From NCBI GenBank assembly GCA_900128585.1, contig LT642541.1, forward strand, positions 1-14,877: a stretch of 14,877 nucleotides of DNA, in the 5' to 3' direction. The notes under the pieces are model-generated. The model saw nothing but the letters and a program-made list of their open reading frames with translations. It was not told the origin of the DNA and made no database searches. The position numbers and the translations under genes are program-made. The stretch is from Stramenopiles sp. TOSAG23-3 (lineage: Eukaryota > Sar). Shown here piece after piece: positions 7,457 to 14,877 of this stretch; positions within the stretch are counted from its first letter, which is position 1, and every line of letters starts with the position of its first letter.

Positions 7457-8721
7457 GCGCTGGATTGCGTCCATCGGGTTCCCCTTGAATCAGTTTTGGT
7501 TCGCTTTGTGCCCTGAGAACGGCGTGCGGCGCCCCAGCAGTAATTATTAAGAGTCAAGAATTAAGCTTAAAGAGAAAGAAGAAAAAACATTCCTAGTACA
7601 AAGTAGTATGATGTGTTAATTGGTATGTATTCCACATTCTCATTAATTTCGTAGAATAGGTTTGGTACACCGAATGAACCGAACGAACCTCTGCCTTTTC
7701 CATTTTTGTACAATTTTCTTGTTCTTAAATAGAGGAGATTGTGTGCACACCACCACACCACCGTGAAAAATACAAATTCCAAATGTCCGTAGTGTAGTAC
7801 TATACAAGTATACGGATATAAATAAGGACACAATAAGGAGGAGGTATACGTTAATAGGTATCCTCGTGGGTTCGATTCGATAAGAAGAAGGAAGAAAAGA
7901 AAAAGAACAAAACAAAACCTGCAGGCACAGTATGAAAATAAAACAGACAACGTCATATAAATCCACACACCACTTGTAATAGGATTTAAAAACAACAATT
8001 AATATAGCTCACCTATCTATATACGACTAGTTTATATTGTAATTCAACTAGTCCTATCAGTATTGTACTTGTAACAATGTCCTATATAAATACGTAGAGT
8101 GAAAATAAAAGAGAACTTTTTTGGTGAAAATTTATAGTTTTTTTGTCAATTTCTTTGTTATTCAATGTTATTTTTTGTAACAGTAACTCCCTGCTAGGAA
8201 TTAAATTAAATAAAATAAAAATTTCTCTCTTCTCTCTCTCCCCCCCCTTGTCACTAAGTAACTCTGAGATCAACAATAAAAAATTAAATATTATATTTAG
8301 ATTAAATTTAAGAAGAAGAAGGAAGAAACCCCGAAAAAAATAACAGAGTAATATATCGTCCTCGAACCTCGAACCTCACGAATAATAACTGTACTGTATA
8401 GTATTAATATTACTAATACCGAACTATAAAACCCATAATACTCCTACCGTATTATTTTTATTATAAAATAATAAAAAAAATTAAAAAAAATGTTGTCCAG
8501 TACCGGGCCGGGCGGGTAGGTACCGGTACCGAACCAGGTAGAGAGGTTGTTGATGATTTCAATTTATACAGTCGTCCCTTCTTTGGTTTGGGCAACGGAA
8601 TGCGTCTTGTAACGGTTTGAAATCTACAGGAATAAGTGGATTGTTTGGTTTTATTAAAACAGTTTGCGCTGATCAATAGGCACAAGCATCGCATTTTCAC
8701 CCAGTATAGCATGCATGGACC
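7457..8721. other. Gene-free stretch upstream of the SelO-like gene
   Basis: About 1.27 kb with no convincing gene. A minus-strand frame at about 7567-7966 is rich in Phe, Leu, Tyr and Cys and looks like translated AT-rich DNA. Visible are a purine tract at 7881-7907, a doubled CTCGAAC at 8361-8374, an AT hairpin at 8450-8473 and a GC-rich block at 8499-8535 with the palindrome GGTACCGGTACC. The 3' part must hold the SelO-like promoter. Confidence 0.7.
8519..8530. promoter_or_regulatory. GGTACCGGTACC palindrome in a GC-rich block
   Basis: A perfect 12-bp palindrome, itself a doubled GGTACC, lies about 190 bp upstream of the SelO-like start. It sits within a GC block (8499-8535) embedded in AT-rich DNA, and ACCAGGTA follows at 8533-8540. 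A promoter role is possible but not shown. Confidence 0.2.
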
Positions 8722-10496
8722 ATGCCGAAAACGAAAAGCAAAAGTCCAAAACGGAGCAAGAGTCCAAAGCGGGGGAAAAGCCCAAAAAAGAAGAAAAAGA
8801 AGGACAAGGACAAAGGGGGGAAAGCCGCTTCGCCGATTAAAGTAGCGCCACGGTCCTATGCCTTCCCGGAACTGGAGAATGAACTTGTGGCCGTCGAAGG
8901 GCTGGGGGCAACTGCGGTAGCTTTAACGGGGAAAGAGGGAAAGGGCAGAGTCGTCGCCTCTTCCGCACCAGTTCTTGAACGTGCAGGGCTGGCATTGTCG
9001 TACCTGTTTGAAAACGAACAGGGCTTGCTGGACTTCCTGTTTAACCAGCCACACCCTTCCGTGTTTGCCAGTGACTGGTACAATGATATTCCGGTATGCA
9101 TTGGACGGTCGATCGGGATCGGTCCGAAAGAAATGATCATAAGGGGAGCAACGTTGGTTGGAGGAGGGTTTGAAAAGCGTGTCAACAGAATTTCTATCGA
9201 GACCGCACTGCACGAGTACTTGCACAGTGCGGCCATGCGAGGACTCGGCATCCCAGCGGTAGACACTGCCCTAGTTGTAAATTTGGAATCAAAAGCGAAG
9301 GTAGAGGATGAGAGCAAAGAGACCGATACGAAAAAATGCAAGACATGCATTTTAAACGTTGCGAACACATTCTTGTCGTTTTACGACTTCTTCAAACTAA
9401 AAGGCCAGGACTCGAGCTTGAAACATTTGGTCAACTTCGCACTTGGTCGACAGGGGAATGAAAATGTTGAAAAAGCTCCACTAGACTACCAAGCCTTCTT
9501 TGCAACTGTGGTAAAAAAGACTGCCACCTTAGCGGCAAACTGGCACACGCAAGGGTACTGCCATGGTGGAATAACCCCGAGCTGCATTTCGATTGACGGA
9601 GAATGCCTTGACTTTGGCCCTGGTGCCTTCATGGACATTTACGATCCTGATTTTAACAGCAACCCGTACGACCATATGGGGTCGCAGAAATTCAGTAATC
9701 AGCCGAAAAAATTGAGGCAGTTTTGTGGAACGCTTGGGATAGCGATGGGGGCCTTGCTCTTACCCACGTTTGATGAGAAAGGAGCAAAAGAATTTGTGAA
9801 CGCTTCTCTGGAAACTAATTACGACTCTGTTTTCGAGCAAGTGTACTGGGACAGCATGCGGAAAAAAGCGGGGTTTCTCTCCCACGACGATATCGAGGGG
9901 GACCGGGCATTAATAGCAAGCCTCTTGACGTTAATGGAAGAGACCAAGGCGGACTACCACAACATTTGGAACAAATTGATGGATCTACCGTTGCCCCTTC
10001 AGTTCCCATTTGATTGGGACCAAGCTTCAGAGCAGCCCATGAAGGAGGAAAACAAGGCCACCGCTGAACGTGTCGTTCAGGAACAGAACGAGGCGTTCGA
10101 GGAGGTTTTGAACTACATTTTGACCCAGACGGCAAACATGGAGGAGCAGGTGGAGGCATTGGGAAGCGAGTGTTTGAATGTAAGCAATGGGGAGAAGAAC
10201 CCTTTCATAGACGTGGTAAGGTCTGACCCAGCAATGCTCCTGTTCATGGGTGAAAGCAATCGAACAATTAACCAGTGCTTAGCGAAAGAGTTACAAAAGA
10301 TCAAGATAAATTCACGGATAGGTTTCTGCCGAGACCAGGATGCGGCCGACGTGGAACAAAAGTGGCGCATCTGGCTGCGCCAGTACTCGAACAGGCTGAT
10401 GTCCGAAGTTCTGTACGACGATTTGTTCGGGCGCAAGAAGTACGAAGTGCCACCCGCAGCGAAGGAGGCTGACGATGACACAAAAGGTTCGCCTGG

Positions 10497-10529
<33 letters not shown>

Positions 10530-11001
10530 AGGAAAGAAAAGCAAAAAGGAGAAAAAGGAAAAGAAACCGAAAAAGAAGAAATGGAAAAAACGCCCGTTCA
10601 ATATTATTTTCCCCGTGTTTGAAGAGAAGAAAAAGGAACGGGGCGCATCAATGCAGAGCTGCAAAAGAAAATATATCCTGGACGATGTAATCTCCAAGGC
10701 CGTTGAATCGGGGGATTTCAAGCAATGCAACGCATTCTGTAAAATTATCGAACAAAATCCGTACGACGCGGCGATAAGTGCGTCGCTCCAAATAGCTATG
10801 GAAACGGTCACCCAAGCAGAAGCACTGGAAAAGGATATAATGGCGCGAAAGCTTGGGGGAAAAGCCTTGGCGGCTCGACTTGCAGACAAGTTGGATGAGA
10901 AAAACTACAAGCAGGAGATAAAGGCTAAGTTAGAGCACGATTTGTTTCCATACGTTGGTCTGAAGCCTCCTTTGAAAGCAAGGGTAAGACGCCGGAAGTG
11001 A
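8722..11001 (+). CDS. Divergent SelO-family protein (Fic-unrelated AMPylase fold) with basic tails
   Basis: The 759-residue protein matches the SelO/YdiU (UPF0061) pseudokinase-fold family, whose studied members transfer AMP to protein hydroxyls. Matching blocks are IETALHEYLHSAAMRGLGIP (159-178) for the alpha-C region; NWHTQGYCHGGITPSCISI (273-291) for the catalytic loop; LDFGPGAFMDIYDPDF (296-311) for the metal-binding DYGPFGFLDxYDP; NQP (326-328); and a C-terminal block with GDF (664-666) and NPY (679-681). Key residues differ. The lysine of LKGAG is Arg141, and Asp-Asn of the NTDN motif is Ser287-Cys288. Glu165 and Asp297 remain. The N-terminus has three SPK repeats (8-22) and poly-Lys, and residues 591-624 are a second Lys-rich block. 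No C-terminal Cys/Sec-Ser-Ser is present. Predicted inactive or altered in catalysis; the basic tails suggest nucleic-acid or nuclear localisation (inference). Its stop lies 119 bp from the stop of the converging gene. Confidence 0.8.
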
Positions 11002-11120
11002 GTGGGGGTAATGTTTTAATTTGACAGTGTAGAGCTTTTTACGTTTAATTCTTAAGTTACGCATCGTCAATTTTATTCCAGAGCGATTTACAAAAATAGT
11101 AAATATTTCATTTCGAACTT
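11002..11120. other. Short tail-to-tail spacer
   Basis: Only 119 bp of AT-rich DNA separate the stop codons of the SelO-like gene and the hairpin-membrane gene. The two 3' UTRs must be very short or overlap in antisense. Confidence 0.75.
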
Positions 11121-11978
11121 TTAGCACCCGCACGGAGCTTTGAAAGCAATCAATGTCAAATCTGCACAACTGTAGTCTCCAATCTCCAAATCGCGTTGAT
11201 TTTCCTGAGAAATAATATTAGGATAAGCATTCAGTATTTTTTCCACTTCTTTGCATTCGTCTTCATCACAAATATTTTTATGCTCTTCCATCATGCGCCG
11301 AAATAATTCTTTCTTTTTGTTCCTCTGCAGAGTTTGTTGATTATACACAATGGTCATCTCTCTGTCTTCTTTTAATTCACCAGCCAGTGCTAATGCCTCG
11401 TTTCCCAGTACTTTTGGACGCTTGCATAATTTGTAAAGCATGATAAGTAATACAACACCACCGACAGCAGCTGGGAACCAGCCATGAATTAGGAACTGAC
11501 AGGTACCAACTATAGCAAGAAATAATAGTGAATTTACGCAGCTTCCGTAACCTGCTAACTTCATCTTACGTATACTTTTTGCTGAAGGGTATTCTCGAAA
11601 TTTGTCCATTTTCAAATCACCTTCCACTGTTCCTTCATGTTTAGCGAATTGTTTCTTTATAGTCTGTTCGACCATTTCAGCTTGGGTCATTCCTGGTTTA
11701 AACTTTTTCATACCCCAAAAGGAAAGCGACTTTTGTAGAGCTTGCTTCTGCCCCTTGTAAACAGGATCGTTCATTTTTTCCTCTTTTTTCTTTTGCAGTA
11801 AGCGCTTTGCTTCCTCAACTTTCAATACCCTCTGGCGATATTCTTCTTCCTCTGCAGCCTTTCTTGCCACGTTTGCAGCTTGTTCCCTTTCCTTCCACTC
11901 TTTTTGAAATTTTGCTTCTTGCTCAGCATAGCTGGACTTAACGGTTCCCACCGTTATTTCGACGTCAGTTTTTTTCAT
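11121..11978 (-). CDS. Unrecognised coiled-coil protein with a membrane hairpin
   Basis: I do not recognise this 285-residue protein. Residues 18-75 are a highly charged helix (Glu, Lys, Arg, Ala; e.g. EWKEREQAANVARKAAEEEE), probably a coiled coil. A basic middle part (80-142) follows. Two hydrophobic segments at about 147-164 and 168-185 are separated by only a few residues (HGWF), so they would form a hairpin with both ends on the same side. A second charged helix spans 200-250 and includes an acidic CDEDEC. The protein ends KAPCGC. The start is the first in-frame ATG at 11978; a GTG nine codons earlier is unlikely in a eukaryote and a stop lies just before it. Sampled stretches are about 37-40% GC, against 48-58% in sampled stretches of neighbouring genes. 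Possible roles include membrane shaping or tethering, but nothing in the sequence proves one. Confidence 0.75.
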   Translation of the reverse strand: MKKTDVEITVGTVKSSYAEQEAKFQKEWKEREQAANVARKAAEEEEYRQRVLKVEEAKRLLQKKKEEKMNDPVYKGQKQALQKSLSFWGMKKFKPGMTQAEMVEQTIKKQFAKHEGTVEGDLKMDKFREYPSAKSIRKMKLAGYGSCVNSLLFLAIVGTCQFLIHGWFPAAVGGVVLLIMLYKLCKRPKVLGNEALALAGELKEDREMTIVYNQQTLQRNKKKELFRRMMEEHKNICDEDECKEVEKILNAYPNIISQENQRDLEIGDYSCADLTLIAFKAPCGC

Positions 11979-12560
11979 GATCTCTTTTCTTTGTACAGGT
12001 GGCACGTTTTAAAATAGCCTTTTTTTAGAAAGAAACGAACTGTAATTGATGGTGTGAATTTTGAATAAAATAAATTTTGGTTTGTGATTGAATGTGGTGC
12101 GGATTTGTTTTGTTTGTTAGACGACTAACATAACTTTATGGTGCGGAAACTTGTCTTTTTTTGTTGGTGGTGGTTGGTTGTGTGGTTGTTGTTGTTGTTT
12201 TTTGTTGCTGTTGCTCTGCTGAATGGATATTATTCTATGCTCTCTCACTAATAATAAATAATCCGCCGTAATAATAATAATTTAAAAAAACAAACAAAAA
12301 ATAATAAATAAAAATGGAAGCTGTTATTTAGTCTCATCTCACCTCCTCGTATCACCTATATCCTGGTACATAAATAAGCTGATAAATATAACAACAGCCA
12401 ATATTATATTTTGTTTTTTATTATACTTAAATCAAATTTTACATATTACACCTCAACGCACTGGTTTCAATCGCCAGATGCACAACGTCACCTATTAAAA
12501 CATCGCCGCCGCGACCACTGCCGCCAATGTTGCAGTTTTTCAAAAGATAGATCAGTTGTG
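11979..12560. other. Intergenic region between the hairpin-membrane and GH47 genes
   Basis: About 580 bp with no gene. It is the 5' flank of the hairpin-membrane gene and the 3' flank of the mannosidase gene. It contains a TTG/TGG-rich tract at 12161-12215, ATA-rich DNA at 12245-12315, and a GC-richer patch at 12465-12535 near the mannosidase stop. Confidence 0.7.
12161..12215. repeat. TTG/TGG-rich low-complexity tract
   Basis: An imperfect microsatellite (TTGTTGGTGGTGGTTGG, then GTTGTTGTTG and TTGCTG) lies upstream of the hairpin-membrane gene. On that gene's coding strand it is CAA/CCA-rich. Confidence 0.8.
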
Positions 12561-14492
12561 TTACGAAAAAACTGGGAGTGGGTGCGCTTCTGTGTTTAGG
12601 ACATATTTGTTTAAATCGACAAGTCCAAAGTCATCACTGAACAAAAGGAAGAAGTACTTCAAAGTTTCTGCTAACCAAAAACTCTCCATCTTGTCCCTAA
12701 ATTTCACCTCCTTGGTCAAAACGCTCTTAATGGAGGAGTACCCACCACTGCCTACTTTGCAGTATTTTTTGAAGTTCTGAAATATTGTGTAGCCACGATC
12801 ACGGTATTTCTCATCCTTTGTGAGGCGATACAGAATGAACAGGCTCTCGATAGTTTCGGGGCGCAACAAATTGTGCGCATCTGCGGGTTTTACGCGCATG
12901 TCTGGCTTATTGCCCGCGCTCTCCGTGTTGAAGAATACGATTTCCGGTGCAAGGCCGGTCGGTTGGTTCTCGTACATCAGAATACACGTTTCCAGTAGGT
13001 TCTTAGCCAACTGCATACGCTGCTCATCAATCCCCCCAGCACCATTGGGCGTATGGGCCCCATTCGCCGCACCCAGTGCGATGAGACCCGGCATAAAGCA
13101 GACCAGGTGGTCCATCTTGTTTATCGTGCCCCCCTGACCACCGTTTTGCTTTTCGGCAATGAACGCATAATTGTTAGGTTTGGAATATAGCACAAGGTGG
13201 GTCTCTATCGCCTCCAATGCCCCCATGTATCGTATCCGCATCCGCTCGTCTTTTTTTCCCGTTAGCAGCCACTGCTTCAGCAGATATTCGTAGTAGCTAT
13301 CCCCTCGTGCGCCAAGGCTAACCCTGGCACTTTGGCTCGGTTCGCCAGAGTTGGCATTAATGAATATTGGGAGCAAGTGCTTGATTTTGGTCTTCTCTGA
13401 CTTTGATGCTATAATCTCATTTACCTTTTCCACCACATCTTTAAACTTGGGGTCTTTCGTCTGTTGCGACAGATACTCGAACTCAATCTGAATAGTAGTG
13501 ACCTCGGCCAAGGAACTGTCGCTGCCCCAGGTGGGTGCATGCGCCTTCCCTGTCTTCAAGTTTACATCGCTGTACGGGACCCCAGACTGCGTTTTAAACG
13601 CGGGCAGCAAGCGGTTGCCCAAATCTTCCGCTTTGTCCAAAAATATCCTGTCGTTAGACAGCGCGTACGCACTCAAGAGCCCGCCAAGCTCACGTATGGT
13701 ACATTCAAACAAATTCACATCTGTATTCTTGTCAAAGGAGAGTTTTGTTTTTACCCAGTTCTTCGCATCCTCAAACTCATCGTCCAACCCCATCAGCCAC
13801 AACGTATCCAAGGCGTCGACAAGGGTCAGCCCGATGCCAAACCATTCGTGGTACGTTCTCGAAATAGGCTTGACCTCGTCGTGCCCCCAGCCAATGTCTT
13901 TGTAAGCCTTCCACGAGTATTTAAACTCCTCAATAACCTCTTGCTGCCGAGGGGTAAACGACTCCGATCTCACGGGGGCCGTCTTCTGCTCTGACCCCAA
14001 CATCGGTTTCTGCGCGGCGAGGGTCCTGCTTTTTTCAGTGCTTTGGCTTATGGCGGGGCCGCCCTCAAGCAGGTGCAGCCTGCTCGCCATTTCGGCCACT
14101 TGCTTCGACAGCTGCGCTATTTTTTTTGCGTTGTCCTTCGAGCTCATAAGGTAGTCGCGCGTGGAGTCTTCCAAATTTTGCATTCGGTGCGAATTTTTTT
14201 CCAACTGCTTCTTCTCTAGCTTCTTCAAATGTTCGAGCACTATGTTCCCTGGGTGGCTCGCGGCGCTCCCATAAGAAGAACGTTGGTGGACGCTGCTGTC
14301 TCCTTGGTCGTCTAACACGGACCCCGTCTGCACGTGCCTTTCATTGGCAGGATTTATAATATACAATACACCAACCAAAAAAAGCACAAAACAACTCACC
14401 AGCAGAACCCGGGCGACAATCTTCGCACGTTCACTTTTGTTCTTCTTGTCTTTCCCGTTCGCATACCCGGCGGTGTACGGAGAACTTATCAT
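12561..14492 (-). CDS. Class I alpha-1,2-mannosidase (GH47), type II membrane protein
   Basis: The 643-residue protein is a complete GH47 enzyme, which trims alpha-1,2-linked mannose from N-glycans in the ER or Golgi. A short cytosolic tail rich in Lys precedes one membrane anchor (about 25-46). A luminal stem with a coiled coil (about 84-143) follows. The catalytic (alpha/alpha)7 domain starts near 182 (TPRQQEVIEEFKYSW). Family motifs are intact: LVDALDTLWLMGL (224-236), LFECTIRELGG (261-271, acid Glu263), GARGDSYYEYLLKQW (394-408, Asp398), LLRPETIESLF (542-552, Glu546) and the calcium-binding Thr634 of VLNTEAH. Cys465 and Cys503 match the conserved disulfide, with a somewhat long Gly/Asn-rich loop between them. 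Length and anchor fit ER mannosidase I or Golgi mannosidase IA; I cannot separate the two. Start: first in-frame ATG at 14492, in preference to a GTG three codons earlier. Confidence 0.95.
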   Translation of the reverse strand: MISSPYTAGYANGKDKKNKSERAKIVARVLLVSCFVLFLVGVLYIINPANERHVQTGSVLDDQGDSSVHQRSSYGSAASHPGNIVLEHLKKLEKKQLEKNSHRMQNLEDSTRDYLMSSKDNAKKIAQLSKQVAEMASRLHLLEGGPAISQSTEKSRTLAAQKPMLGSEQKTAPVRSESFTPRQQEVIEEFKYSWKAYKDIGWGHDEVKPISRTYHEWFGIGLTLVDALDTLWLMGLDDEFEDAKNWVKTKLSFDKNTDVNLFECTIRELGGLLSAYALSNDRIFLDKAEDLGNRLLPAFKTQSGVPYSDVNLKTGKAHAPTWGSDSSLAEVTTIQIEFEYLSQQTKDPKFKDVVEKVNEIIASKSEKTKIKHLLPIFINANSGEPSQSARVSLGARGDSYYEYLLKQWLLTGKKDERMRIRYMGALEAIETHLVLYSKPNNYAFIAEKQNGGQGGTINKMDHLVCFMPGLIALGAANGAHTPNGAGGIDEQRMQLAKNLLETCILMYENQPTGLAPEIVFFNTESAGNKPDMRVKPADAHNLLRPETIESLFILYRLTKDEKYRDRGYTIFQNFKKYCKVGSGGYSSIKSVLTKEVKFRDKMESFWLAETLKYFFLLFSDDFGLVDLNKYVLNTEAHPLPVFS

Positions 14493-14877
14493 TGGCCACA
14501 CCCCACGTTCACGCTTTCTTTTCTCCTATGTGTACAATCAATTCATAAACGTGAAAGAGTGGAAAACTATAAATCCCAACTGTTCATGCAAGCCTAAAAC
14601 GTAACACGTACTCACACGCACCCTCACTCTCTCTGTTCTTGTGTAAATTTATTTTTTAACTACTTCTTCTTCGTACATATAGAACAGTAATAAAATATTA
14701 AAATTACCGGCCGCCGATGATCTTTTTTTGTTTTTTATTATTATTAGTCTATATATATTATATTATTTTTTTTATTATATTATTATTATATTATTATTTT
14801 TTTTTCTTCTCTTCTTCTTCTTCTTCTTCTTCTTCTTTTCTCTTCTGACGCCCACATGGTTGGAGGATTCTACATAT
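14493..14877. other. 5' flank of the mannosidase gene
   Basis: About 385 bp with no supported gene. Its outer part is ATT-rich (14735-14795) and then polypyrimidine (14796-14846). The last 30 bases are ordinary sequence containing an ATG at 14856 that runs off the window after seven codons; too little remains to call a gene. Confidence 0.65.
14796..14846. repeat. TTC trinucleotide tract
   Basis: A run of T followed by about ten CTT units with two small interruptions. As in the other long tracts of this window, pyrimidines are on the plus strand. Confidence 0.95.

Noticed and set aside
7869-7879. tRNA B-box-like GGTTCGATTCG on the plus strand
   Set aside because: The flanking bases cannot form the T-arm stem and no acceptor or anticodon arm is found at the right distances.
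7567-7998. Minus-strand hydrophobic reading frame of up to 143 codons
   Set aside because: It starts at TTG, is rich in Phe/Leu/Tyr/Cys, has no recognisable motif and reflects AT-rich DNA.
8361-8377. Doubled CTCGAAC, resembling B-box sequence on the minus strand
   Set aside because: No T-stem or cloverleaf can be drawn; it is a short direct repeat.
8450-8473. AT-only hairpin with 9-bp arms
   Set aside because: Such hairpins are expected by chance in DNA this AT-rich.
10113-10889. Long minus-strand frame of 258 codons inside the SelO-like gene
   Set aside because: It is antisense to a well-supported family protein and encodes Phe/Ser-rich sequence opposite the Lys-rich block.
14856-14877. 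ATG opening a frame at the right edge
   Set aside because: Only seven codons are visible, too few to support a partial gene.
1-14877. Search for a defence, mobile or biosynthetic gene cluster
   Set aside because: No transposase, integrase, nuclease, toxin or cluster-type enzyme is encoded; the genes look like unrelated housekeeping or signalling genes of a eukaryotic chromosome.

Overview
The window looks like nuclear DNA of an intron-poor unicellular eukaryote, a protist or alga that I cannot place more precisely. The proteins are eukaryotic in kind: a SMYD-type SET/MYND protein, a PH-PH-PX protein with a CaaX end, a class I GH47 mannosidase with a type II membrane anchor, an Sds3/SUDS3-like Sin3-HDAC subunit, a divergent SelO and an EF-hand membrane protein. 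Genes sit on both strands without operon spacing. Six of the seven are open from ATG to stop without introns. Intergenic DNA is AT-rich and full of microsatellites, mainly TTTC, TTC and ATT. I see no rRNA, tRNA, CRISPR array, transposase or viral gene.

Layout: 1-443 is a microsatellite and AT-rich 5' flank. 444-1619 (+) encodes a multi-pass membrane protein with two EF-hands. 1620-1976 is a convergent spacer with tandem duplications. 1977-3371 (-) is the PH-PH-PX protein and 4001-5515 (-) the SMYD-like protein; the gap between them holds a pyrimidine tract and a nested inverted repeat. 5516-6656 is a divergent spacer dominated by a higher-order TTTC array. 6657-7456 (+) is the Sds3-like gene, with one frame break near 6820. 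7457-8721 is gene-free. 8722-11001 (+) is the SelO-like protein with basic tails. 11121-11978 (-) is an unrecognised coiled-coil protein with a membrane hairpin, lower in GC than its neighbours. 12561-14492 (-) is the GH47 mannosidase. The rest is a 5' flank ending in ATT and TTC repeats.

The genes do not form one obvious pathway. Two are probably chromatin-related (the SMYD-like gene and the Sds3-like gene) and diverge from one shared spacer. Two are tied to the endomembrane system (PH-PH-PX and GH47). The two EF-hand or hairpin membrane proteins have no assigned role. I found no dedicated multi-gene system. The strongest oddities are single-gene ones: a SelO homologue that has lost several catalytic residues while gaining SPK and poly-Lys segments; a PX protein ending in a CaaX box; a MYND finger with only one intact zinc site; and the Sds3-like reading frame broken where the family normally has more sequence.
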